Shown: positions 19,229 through 25,100 of the stretch, one piece after another
How the letters are laid out: each line of letters opens with the position of its first letter
Numbering within the stretch: the first letter of the stretch is position 1
From: Dasania marina DSM 21967
GTDB lineage: Bacteria > Pseudomonadota > Gammaproteobacteria > Pseudomonadales > Dasaniaceae
Length of the DNA stretch: 64,000 bases
Assembly (NCBI RefSeq): GCF_000373485.1
Contig: NZ_KB891575.1
Span: forward strand, 603,084 to 667,083
Reading direction: 5' to 3'
Program-made: the position numbers and the translations under genes
The notes under the pieces: model-generated
Seen by the model: only the letters and a program-made list of their open reading frames with translations
Database searches by the model: none
What the model was told of the DNA's origin: nothing

Positions 19229-19474
19229 ATGCAGCCCATAATTGATAGGGACAACCCTAAAAAAGCTACAAACCTTAGTATAAACAAAGACTTACTAGCC
19301 GAAGCCCGTGCTTTGAAAATAAACCTCTCTGCAACATTAGAGCAGGCGCTTACCGAAAAAGTACGTAAAGAACGCCGTAAACAGTGGTTAGAAGACAATA
19401 AGCAAGCCATAGAAACCTGTAATGAGCTTACTGAACAAAACGGCCTCTTTGCTGATAAGCATAGGATCTTTTAA
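19229..19474 (+). CDS. ccdA: CcdA-type antitoxin (second locus)
   Basis: An 81-residue CcdA protein. I place the start at the ATG at 19229, not the GTG at 19214, because this start aligns residue for residue with the first ccdA (MQPIIDRDNPKKATNLSI against MEPLFDKNAPKKPTNLSV) and gives the same length. The N-terminal ribbon-helix-helix and C-terminal RKQWLEDNKQAIETCNEL follow. It overlaps ccdB by one base (TAATG). Confidence 0.9.
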   Translation: MQPIIDRDNPKKATNLSINKDLLAEARALKINLSATLEQALTEKVRKERRKQWLEDNKQAIETCNELTEQNGLFADKHRIF

Positions 19475-19791
19475 TGAAACAGTTTGATGTTTATGCGAAT
19501 ACAGATAAGGACACAAATAAGGCTTACCCCTATTTTGTTGATATTCAAAGCGGCCTCCTAGATAACTTAAATAGCCGAGTGGTAATACCGCTAACACCTG
19601 CAAGCAAAGCCGATAAAAGCTACCCCTCCAACCTTTGCCCTATAATCAAAGTTAAGAATAAAAATCACTTTCTATTAACACACCAGATCACTAGTGTTTC
19701 TACAAAACTCCTCAAAAAGAACGAAGGATCATTAGTTACCAGTAGAGAAGATATTGTTGGCGCAATAGACTTTTTGGTTACGGGTATTTAA
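19474..19791 (+). CDS. ccdB: CcdB-type toxin (second locus)
   Basis: A 105-residue CcdB protein, the same length as the first copy (MKQFDVYANTDKDTNKAYPY; RVVIPLTPASKADKSY; C-terminus REDIVGAIDFLVTGI). As in the first copy, the final tripeptide is T-G-I rather than the W-G-I of F CcdB. The two loci point in opposite directions, 3 kb apart. Both the antitoxin tails and the toxin middles have diverged, so cross-neutralisation is uncertain. Confidence 0.9.
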   Translation: MKQFDVYANTDKDTNKAYPYFVDIQSGLLDNLNSRVVIPLTPASKADKSYPSNLCPIIKVKNKNHFLLTHQITSVSTKLLKKNEGSLVTSREDIVGAIDFLVTGI

Positions 19792-19826
19792 TGAGCCGAA
19801 AGTAAATCCTTTTGATAAAAAGCTCT

Positions 19827-19847
19827 CCCATTGAGGTGCGAACTAAA
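19827..19847 (+). repeat. Copy 3 of the ~20-bp dispersed repeat
   Basis: CCCATTGAGGTGCGAACTAA, direct copy of the element at 13532 and inverse of that at 16066. It sits between the second ccdB and the first hairpin repeat. Confidence 0.55.
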
Positions 19848-19851
19848 ATGC

Positions 19852-19922
19852 AAAAGGGAACGGTGACAAATAAGAATCGTTTAACCTTGTAATTAGTTAT
19901 CACTTGTCACCGACCCCTTTAA
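19852..19922 (+). repeat. Hairpin repeat copy A (REP/MITE-like)
   Basis: About 72 bp with inverted ends. The family consensus is AAAGGGGTCGGTGACAAATA at the left, an internal GAATCGTTTAGCTTTGTAAT, and ATTTGTCACCGACCCCTTTA at the right. Here the left arm has GGGAACGGTGAC. It is immediately followed by a tail repeat. Confidence 0.9.
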
Positions 19923-19923
19923 A

Positions 19924-19957
19924 TCGTTAACTAAAAAGGTCTCTGGTCTCGCTTATT
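19924..19957 (+). repeat. Tail repeat copy 3
   Basis: CGTTAACTAAAAAGGTCTCT then GGTCTCGCTTATT, directly after hairpin repeat A. Confidence 0.65.
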
Positions 19958-19971
19958 GCGTTTATTTTCTG

Positions 19972-20940
19972 CTAACCACCGAATACCGTAAAACTTAGCC
20001 AGACATAGATACCGTAACCCAGCAATAGTATTGCGCCCTCAAAGCGACTCAAACGACGCCCAGTGTACAAAAACACAAACAAGAGCAAAGACGTTGCAAG
20101 CATAACCCATTGATCAAACTGCAAGATTCTTACATGCACCGGTAGTGGCTGTAGCAGTGCTGATACTCCCAGAATTCCCAGTAAGTTGAAGATATTACTT
20201 CCAAGTATATTGCCAACCGCCACATCAGCGTGGCGCCGAATCGCTGCGATCACCGATATAGACAATTCGGGAAGAGACGTGCCCACCGCCACCAAGGTCA
20301 AACCAATAACGGCCTCTGGTACGTCAAAGTGCTCGGCAATACCAATGGCTCCAATCAGCAGTACTTGTGATCCGCCAATTAACAACGACAAGCCAAGAAC
20401 CACAGCAATTACCGTCCACAATATTGACTTCGGCTCGGTGGAAAGCTCTTCTGCTTCAGCTTGATGTAGCTCACCCGACGGTGCCGCGTGGAAGCGCTCA
20501 CTCCAATAAGCCCAGACTAAGTAGATGACTAAGGCAAGCAGGAAGATGGCTGCATCGGCACGCCCAAGGGCACCGCCGCCAACCAGCACTAAAACTAGAA
20601 ACAATATACTTGCAGCCACTACGGTGGCAGCGTCTCGCCTTAACACCAATGGTTTGACCGCTAACGGCGTGATCACCGCGCAGAGGCCTAACACCAATAA
20701 AATATTGCCGATATTACTACCAACAACATTACCAATAGCAATGTCTGGTCGCCCCTCTATGGCCGCATTAACGGAGACCACTAACTCCGGAGCCGATGTG
20801 CCAAAACCGACGATAACCAGGCCGCTTAGTAAAGGTGACACCCCCAGACGCCTTGCGGCAGCCAGCGAGCCACGAATCAATACTTCACCGCCACAGGTAA
20901 GTAAGGCTATACCCACAAAGAGAAACAAAATATTCAACAT
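19972..20940 (-). CDS. Calcium/sodium antiporter (YrbG-like, CaCA family)
   Basis: A 322-residue membrane protein with about ten TM segments and the internal duplication of Ca2+/cation antiporters. The two alpha-repeats are visible as GFGTSAPELVVSVNAAIEG with AIGNVVGSNIGNILLVLG in the first half, and AVGTSLPELSISVIAAIRR with AVGNILGSNIFNLLGILG in the second. The charged hydrophilic loop between the halves (about 140-175) is short. It should exchange Na+ or H+ for Ca2+ at the inner membrane. There is no attC-like site at its 3' end, so it may predate the cassette array. Confidence 0.92.
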   Translation of the reverse strand: MLNILFLFVGIALLTCGGEVLIRGSLAAARRLGVSPLLSGLVIVGFGTSAPELVVSVNAAIEGRPDIAIGNVVGSNIGNILLVLGLCAVITPLAVKPLVLRRDAATVVAASILFLVLVLVGGGALGRADAAIFLLALVIYLVWAYWSERFHAAPSGELHQAEAEELSTEPKSILWTVIAVVLGLSLLIGGSQVLLIGAIGIAEHFDVPEAVIGLTLVAVGTSLPELSISVIAAIRRHADVAVGNILGSNIFNLLGILGVSALLQPLPVHVRILQFDQWVMLATSLLLFVFLYTGRRLSRFEGAILLLGYGIYVWLSFTVFGG

Positions 20941-21142
20941 ATTTCCTACCGCCTAGACAAAGCATGGATTCTTTTAAAAATAAATTTTATCTGACTCCAC
21001 TATGCATGACCCCGCTATGCACACCACTATGCACTAAAGTGAATAGCCACAAACTTCAAGGTACAGTTCAAGCGGACAGCGTCGTTGACCCTGTCCCCGG
21101 TCGGCAGCCCGCCCCAGCAGCTTGCTGCGGTTGTTCTGCAAC

Positions 21143-21511
21143 TTATCCTATTTCATTGAGCCAGACTACGGCATCATTTTTCCGATTAAACTGCGCTAAC
21201 TTATAGCCATTGTTAAATGCAATGGTATCAATTATTACATTTGGATTAAAAGTAGCCTCATGTAGAACTGCTATTCTAGCCCTTTTTAGCAAAGGGTTAC
21301 TGGATAAAAAAACGGCGAAATCTTTTTGTTCACGCGTTTTTAAGTGCATTACTAGATTGCGAACATCGACTAATATTTTAAGGGGTGTTATATCTGCGCA
21401 GGAAGAGCAGACATCATTAACTGCCATGATGCGATCAGCAAGGCTAACTGTTTTTGAGTAAGTGACCGTTACTATTTTCTCGATTTGATCAAAATCTATT
21501 GTATAGCTCAT
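21143..21511 (-). CDS. Hypothetical STAS/SpoIIAA-like small protein
   Basis: A 122-residue soluble protein with alternating strands and helices: ITPLKILVDVRNLVMHLKTR and ARIAVLHEA are reminiscent of SpoIIAA-like/STAS proteins, some of which are annotated as UspA-related. No catalytic motif is evident. Its start is 16 bp from an attC half-site (21527-21563), as expected for the first gene after a recombination site in this array. Confidence 0.6.
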   Translation of the reverse strand: MSYTIDFDQIEKIVTVTYSKTVSLADRIMAVNDVCSSCADITPLKILVDVRNLVMHLKTREQKDFAVFLSSNPLLKRARIAVLHEATFNPNVIIDTIAFNNGYKLAQFNRKNDAVVWLNEIG

Positions 21512-21526
21512 GATTTATGTACTGAA

Positions 21527-21563
21527 ATATAACGCCCGAATAAATGGCGAGCAACTTGTGTGC
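21527..21563 (-). other. attC half-site abutting hairpin repeat B
   Basis: ATATAACGCCCGAATAAATG followed by GCGAGCAACTTGTGTGC begins with the TAACGCC core of the intact attC sites at 25040 and 27323. The complementary CTTGTTATA half is missing, and the sequence runs straight into hairpin repeat B at 21564. It looks like a site truncated by, or next to, the repeat. Confidence 0.45.
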
Positions 21564-21636
21564 AAAAGAGGCCTATAACAAATAAGAATTGTTTAGCGTT
21601 GTAATTAGCTATCATTTTTCACCGCCCCCTTTAATT
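21564..21636 (+). repeat. Hairpin repeat copy B
   Basis: Same layout and orientation as the others, but with a more diverged left arm (AAAAGAGGCCTATAACAAAT); the right arm is ATTTTTCACCGCCCCCTTTA. Confidence 0.8.
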
Positions 21637-21639
21637 TTC

Positions 21640-21673
21640 GATAAGTTAACTAAAAATTACCCTGGCCCCGTTT
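21640..21673 (+). repeat. Tail repeat copy 4
   Basis: GATAAGTTAACTAAAAATTA then CCCTGGCCCCGTTTA, directly after hairpin repeat B. Confidence 0.65.
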
Positions 21674-21751
21674 ATTCTACCGTTTATTCCAAACCATGAG
21701 CTGGCGATAACCCGTCCGTACAACGAAGGCGCACATGCATTGCTCTTTTAG

Positions 21752-22039
21752 TTATGTGCTTTGTTCATTTTTAGTGAGTTCTTTTTTGATAAATATTTCT
21801 ATTGGAATAAACGCAAAGGGTACAACAGCTGCTATAAGAACCATTAGCCAAACAAACACAGACCAATTTTGCGTATGTGAAGCTAAAGCTGAAAACGTAA
21901 CGTACAACAAAAACAATACACCATGCCCCATCCCAAGAAAGTAAACAAACTCTCGGTTAATAAGGCCAATCGTTACGCACAATATCAGTAGATAAGAAAA
22001 GCCCTCTACTAGGCTTGCGATTCTAAAAAGTTTTAACAT
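21752..22039 (-). CDS. DUF3817-type small membrane protein
   Basis: A 95-residue protein with three or four hydrophobic helices. The start MLKLFRIASLVEGFSYLLIL and the FLGMGHGVLFLLYVTFSAL segment match the DUF3817 integral membrane family, whose function is unknown. Only the family match is claimed. It is a likely cassette gene, but no convincing attC is seen at its 3' end. Confidence 0.75.
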   Translation of the reverse strand: MLKLFRIASLVEGFSYLLILCVTIGLINREFVYFLGMGHGVLFLLYVTFSALASHTQNWSVFVWLMVLIAAVVPFAFIPIEIFIKKELTKNEQST

Positions 22040-22093
22040 TGATAATACTCTAGTTTCAAAAAGTCAATTTTCAAGGATTTCAAGGAGTAAGAT

Positions 22094-22210
22094 TTCAAAG
22101 GGTCAGAGTCGTTGAAATACAGTTTCTGGCCCCTTGGGGTAATAAGCTAGGGGGCATCACTTTATTTCCGCTTATTACATGCAAGTTTTCAACGACTCTG
22201 ACCCCTTGAA
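22094..22210. repeat. Long inverted-repeat element (second hairpin family)
   Basis: Left arm TTCAAAGGGTCAGAGTCGTT (from 22094) and right arm AACGACTCTGACCCCTTGAA (22191-22210) are near-perfect inverse copies. Inside them, TAATAAGC and GCTTATTA form a second, nested stem. Partial arms of the same family appear near 23905 and 29638. The remaining 22211-22466 holds nothing I can identify. Confidence 0.8.
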
Positions 22211-22466
22211 CAGCCTGAGTGCCGTAGCTGCACTAGGTAGCATTAGCTATGCGCCTTTTTGACGTAGCATTGTATAGGTGTAGGGGATAAATAAAAGAAC
22301 GATTGCGTGTATAAGCAGAATAAAAACGCTTTCGCGCCTACTTAACAATAGGCTTTGTAGATTGGGTAATCGCCATACGGCTAGATACTGAGAATTGATC
22401 AACTAATTAAGAAATACTATTTAGGCGGGGAAGCGTGTGAGGCAACCTAGCCCCACACACCAAGCA

Positions 22467-22613
22467 TTAACCTCGGGTAGAACCCACGGCAGGCGTATAA
22501 CACCCTAAGTCAGCACGCCATTTTTCCCCACTTGCACAGTCTTCTGGGCCTGCAAGGCTATAACTACTAGCAATAACTAATGCACTGAAGGCTAAAGATA
22601 TAAGTTTTTTCAT
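22467..22613 (-). CDS. 48-residue small secreted protein
   Basis: An open frame of 48 codons. The ATG at 22613 follows AGAGAGGTG, a good ribosome site. A clear signal peptide (MKKLISLAFSALVIASSYSL, then AG) leads to a mature peptide of about 27 residues, PEDCASGEKWRADLGC and a short tail, with two cysteines that could form a disulfide. No family is recognised. It is probably exported; the function is unknown. Confidence 0.6.
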   Translation of the reverse strand: MKKLISLAFSALVIASSYSLAGPEDCASGEKWRADLGCYTPAVGSTRG

Positions 22614-22777
22614 GAACACCTCTCTATTATTTTAAGTATGAATGTACAAATATAAATTTAGACTAAACGGGATAATTTGCAACGGCTAATATTTGTTACT
22701 CGCATTAAGCATTGTTTCATCTGATACCCACTTGATTCATTGCGTTAATTGCAAATCAGCTAGGCAACATGCACTTG

Positions 22778-22945
22778 TTATGTATTGATTTCATACTCAT
22801 TTACATGAAAAGACGCTACCAGAGCAAAAGAACTCTTATCTGGGCCTGCGTTTCTGAACGCTTCTAGTGCCTCACGTGATTTTTCAATAAACGCGTTGCC
22901 TGCGCCTGGCTTAAGCATTAATTTTCCGGCAACAATTATCGTCAT
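22778..22945 (-). pseudogene. Truncated antibiotic-biosynthesis-monooxygenase-like fragment
   Basis: 55 codons from the ATG at 22945 (an upstream frame extends it by 11 residues). The N-terminus, MTIIVAGKLMLKPGAGNAF and SREALEAFRNAGPD, resembles the first half of the small ABM/quinol-monooxygenase domain. Normal proteins are about 95-100 residues, so the second half is missing; the last codons (SSFALVASFHVNEY) do not fit the family. It ends at a TTGTTATG sequence that resembles half an attC. Probably a decayed cassette. Confidence 0.5.
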
Positions 22946-22964
22946 GAAATATTCTCCGAGGAAA

Positions 22965-23012
22965 ATAAAGCCCGCCACAGCGGCGAGCCCTGTTGCTGGC
23001 GCTTGTTAGGCG
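22965..23012 (-). other. Degenerate attC-like site after ribH2
   Basis: The right half GGCGCTTGTTAGGCG (22998-23012) is a standard attC end, and the left half AATAAAGCCCGCCACAGCGG can pair with most of its complement (GCCTAACAAGCGCCAGCAAC). The left TAAC core is degenerate. It lies 47 bp beyond the ribH2 stop on the same strand, the expected cassette position. Confidence 0.5.
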
Positions 23013-23059
23013 TAGGGTTGTACAAAAAGCTTACCTGCCGCCCATATGTTTAAGCCCAC

Positions 23060-23542
23060 TTACCCAACTAGCGCGATCTGCTCCCGCGAGTATTCTGCTA
23101 GCGTTAATGCGCAGGCTTGGGCGGACTCTATGCCTTTGCCGGTAAAGTGCTCAGCAAAAAATTCAGGCTGGCCGTCGCTAATAAAATCATGGGGGGTTAA
23201 TACGGCGGAGAAGATGGGCGTGTGGCTTGCTAGTTGTGTCTTCATCAGGCCGTCTATCACCGCACTGGCAACAAACTCATGCCTATAAATACCGCCATCA
23301 ACCACCAGGCCAGCAGCGACCACTGCCGCGTACTTTCCGCTATTGGCCAGAAACTGGGCTTTTAGTGGGATCTCAAACGCGCCGGGCACTTCAAATACAT
23401 CAACCTGTCGGCCGTCGAGTTTGGCGAATTCATCAAGAAAAGAATCACGCAGCCTGTCCACAATATCGCTGTGCCAGCATGATTGTATAAACGCCACCCG
23501 ATCGCGGGTAGCAATATCGAAACACATAGAATTAGATTTCAT
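23060..23542 (-). CDS. ribH2: 6,7-dimethyl-8-ribityllumazine synthase, RibH2 type
   Basis: About 160 residues from the ATG at 23542 (MKSNSMCFDIATRDRVAF), preceded by AGAGG; an in-frame upstream start adds 16 residues. It matches type II lumazine synthases such as the Brucella and Mesorhizobium RibH2: AFIQSCWHSDIVDRLRDSF, FEVPGAFEIPL, GIYRHEFVASAVIDGLM and SAVLTPHDF. The enzyme condenses 5-amino-6-ribitylaminouracil with 3,4-dihydroxybutanone phosphate in riboflavin synthesis. It is a single gene under the FMN riboswitch at 23641-23783, with no other rib genes nearby. A housekeeping RibH is presumably elsewhere. Confidence 0.92.
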   Translation of the reverse strand: MKSNSMCFDIATRDRVAFIQSCWHSDIVDRLRDSFLDEFAKLDGRQVDVFEVPGAFEIPLKAQFLANSGKYAAVVAAGLVVDGGIYRHEFVASAVIDGLMKTQLASHTPIFSAVLTPHDFISDGQPEFFAEHFTGKGIESAQACALTLAEYSREQIALVG

Positions 23543-23640
23543 CTGTTGTTTGCCTCTGTTAGCAATTAAACAACAGGGCAAACAAGGCAACTAGCCCTCT
23601 CACGGCAGTTATGGCGTGGGAAAGCATAGCAACCTCATTC

Positions 23641-23783
23641 TCATAACCAGACTGTAACTGTCGGCCCCGGAATCACACCGAGTCTGCTTGTCCCCCCGCC
23701 ACATGGTGACGGGAGCGCCCGCGGGCTACGCACTTACGCACGATTACCGCCGGTGGGGACTTCCACCCCGCCCTGAGAACCTC
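23641..23783 (-). promoter_or_regulatory. FMN riboswitch (RFN element)
   Basis: On the minus strand the RFN core is complete: TTCTCAGGGCGGGGTGGAAG, CCCCACCGGCGGTAA, AGCCCGCGGGCGC, then CAGACTCGGTGTGATTCCGG and GGCCGACAGTTACAGTCTGG. It lies about 100 bp before the ribH2 start. It should lower ribH2 expression when FMN is plentiful. A riboswitch inside a cassette-like array, carrying its own control, is unusual. Confidence 0.92.
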
Positions 23784-23923
23784 CCCTATTTGGGGAAGGC
23801 GCACAGATTAGCCTAATAGCGGGTTGAGCTCAACTAGGATGTGAGATGGAGGTTGCAGGTGGGGCCTCAAGAGGGCGCCAAAGTTTCAAAGCGCAGGTAC
23901 TTATATTTCAACGACTTTGACGC

Positions 23924-24028
23924 AAAAGGGGTCAGTAACGCAAAAGCGGTCGGTGACAAATAAGAATTTGTTTAGCTTTGTAATTAGTTATCATTTGTCA
24001 TCGACCACTTTAATTGACCCCTTTAATT
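23924..24028 (+). repeat. Hairpin repeat copy C, nested
   Basis: The usual unit (23942-24015: GGTCGGTGACAAATAAGAAT to ATTTGTCATCGACCACTTTA) is enclosed by a second, outer pair of arms, AAAAGGGGTCAG and TTGACCCCTTTAATT. It looks like one copy inserted into, or duplicated within, another. Confidence 0.8.
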
Positions 24029-24042
24029 CATCGTTAATTCTA

Positions 24043-24501
24043 TTACCCCTTCACATCCAGAGTCAGCTTCTGATATGCACCAAGGCCGACCACTACAAAA
24101 ACAGCGGCAATCAATAAAAAAGTTGGGTAGATCAACAGAGCAACATCTTTTCTTCCGGCATCGAAAATGAACACTAGGGCTTCCAAGCTTACCGCAATGG
24201 CAATGATGACGAGAAACTTCAATAAAGTCCCTCTCTGTTTTGCGGCTGACTTCGTGCTACTGTCGCTGAATACTTCTTCCTCCAGCAAGAATTTTGAGAC
24301 ATCAAAGACTGCCATCCCAATCACAATCAACCCTATGGCATCAAGAAGGGCTTTTACAAGCAACGTTTGCTCGTGTACCGAAACCCAAATATTCCACAGG
24401 GCAACACCCATCATCGCGAGGCTGATAAGACCAAGACTTATACTGATAAGGCCGTACACGAAGCGCCCTATCCAATCAGAAATATTATTAAACTGGCTCA
24501 T
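24043..24501 (-). CDS. Four-helix membrane protein of unknown function
   Basis: A 152-residue protein with four hydrophobic stretches (about 13-33, 50-68, 95-113, 122-142) separated by short charged loops, one of which (EEEVFSDSSTKSAAKQRG) is strongly hydrophilic. I do not recognise its family beyond small four-TM proteins. It lies in the cassette array on the same strand as most other genes there. Its start faces the degenerate attC at 24543. Confidence 0.65.
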   Translation of the reverse strand: MSQFNNISDWIGRFVYGLISISLGLISLAMMGVALWNIWVSVHEQTLLVKALLDAIGLIVIGMAVFDVSKFLLEEEVFSDSSTKSAAKQRGTLLKFLVIIAIAVSLEALVFIFDAGRKDVALLIYPTFLLIAAVFVVVGLGAYQKLTLDVKG

Positions 24502-24542
24502 CTTTTCCTCGATTTGCTAAATTATTTTCTGGCATTCTTACT

Positions 24543-24591
24543 GCTAACGCCGCCACCCCACGGAGTTCCGTAAGATTGACTTATTATAGCC
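24543..24591 (-). other. Degenerate attC-like site
   Basis: GCTAACGCCGCCACCCCACG begins like the intact sites, and the far end ACTTATTATAG resembles the usual CTTGTTATAG with one base changed. The arms pair poorly inside. Treated as a probable but decayed cassette site. Confidence 0.4.
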
Positions 24592-24624
24592 TTTAGCATG
24601 CAAGCCCTATTAAGACACCCACCT

Positions 24625-24709
24625 TAAGGCCTCACACCCCCTGAATGGAAGCGATAGTCGACTCATTAGAAGCCTTTCTACACAGCAAGCACCAGCCCGA
24701 AGCGCAAAT
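24625..24709 (+). pseudogene. Fragment of the 3' end of a tmm gene
   Basis: The bases match the last ~25 codons of the tmm gene at 10.8 kb: ATGGAAGCGAT, then TTAGAAGCCTTTCTACAC and CAGCCCGAA. Translated, it reads [20 protein letters not shown], against [20 protein letters not shown] in the intact protein. The Trp codon before it has become TGA. It is followed immediately by hairpin-repeat-like sequence. Confidence 0.8.
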
Positions 24710-24733
24710 GGGGTCGGAGAAGCGAAGGCCCGC

Positions 24734-24806
24734 AAAAGGGGTCGGTGACAAATGAGAATCGTTTAGCTTTGTAATTAGTTATCATTTGTCACCGACCCCT
24801 TTAATT
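24734..24806 (+). repeat. Hairpin repeat copy D
   Basis: Near-consensus copy: AAAAGGGGTCGGTGACAAAT, internal GAATCGTTTAGCTTTGTAAT, ATTTGTCACCGACCCCTTTA. The 3' end of the decayed membrane gene at 24775-25020 reads into it. Confidence 0.95.
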
Positions 24807-25020
24807 GCTTTTTGCTATCAAGCATCGAATTGAAACGAAATGCAGCAAATGCACCGACCAGTGCAGCAGTCAATACAGTAAAGAATCTTGACACATGCTC
24901 AAAATAGGCAGGCAATACTTTGCCTTCAATAGCTAGTTAAGAGAAAGACCATAAAACTAACGCTCCAATCCCTACGAAAACACCTGTAACTATTGGATCA
25001 TATCTATATTTATTCAGAAC
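24775..25020 (-). pseudogene. Decayed small membrane-protein cassette
   Basis: In one minus-strand frame the product reads KYRYDPIVTGVFVGIGALVL, WSFS, stop (TAA), LAIEGKVLPAYFEHVSRF, FTVLTAALVGAFAAFRFNSM, then LDSKKQ and a stop supplied by the hairpin repeat. Two hydrophobic helices separated by a short soluble loop look like a normal small membrane protein. No start codon survives in this frame, there is an internal stop, and the tail is repeat-derived, so the gene is dead. Confidence 0.6.
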
Positions 25021-25039
25021 TCAGTCCCTCGACGAAAAT

Positions 25040-25097
25040 ATAACGCCCGCGTTATAGGCGCGAGCTTGCGAGCGTCCTAATTGACGCGTTTGTTAGA
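25040..25097 (-). other. attC integron recombination site 1
   Basis: On the minus strand: TCTAACAAACGCGTCAATTA at the 5' arm, ending in CCTATAACGCGGGCGTTATA. The arms pair (TAAC, CGCGT and TAGG blocks), with the R'' AAC and R' GTT core bases inverted at the two ends, as in integron attC sites. It directly follows the HEPN gene, the cassette position expected for that gene. Confidence 0.75.
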
Positions 25098-25100
25098 TTT

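Noticed and set aside
22721-22782. A full attC site after the ABM fragment
   Set aside because: Both candidate ends (GCGTTAAT and TTGTTATG) have the GTT on the same strand, so they are not the inverted pair an attC needs; only a half-site is possible.
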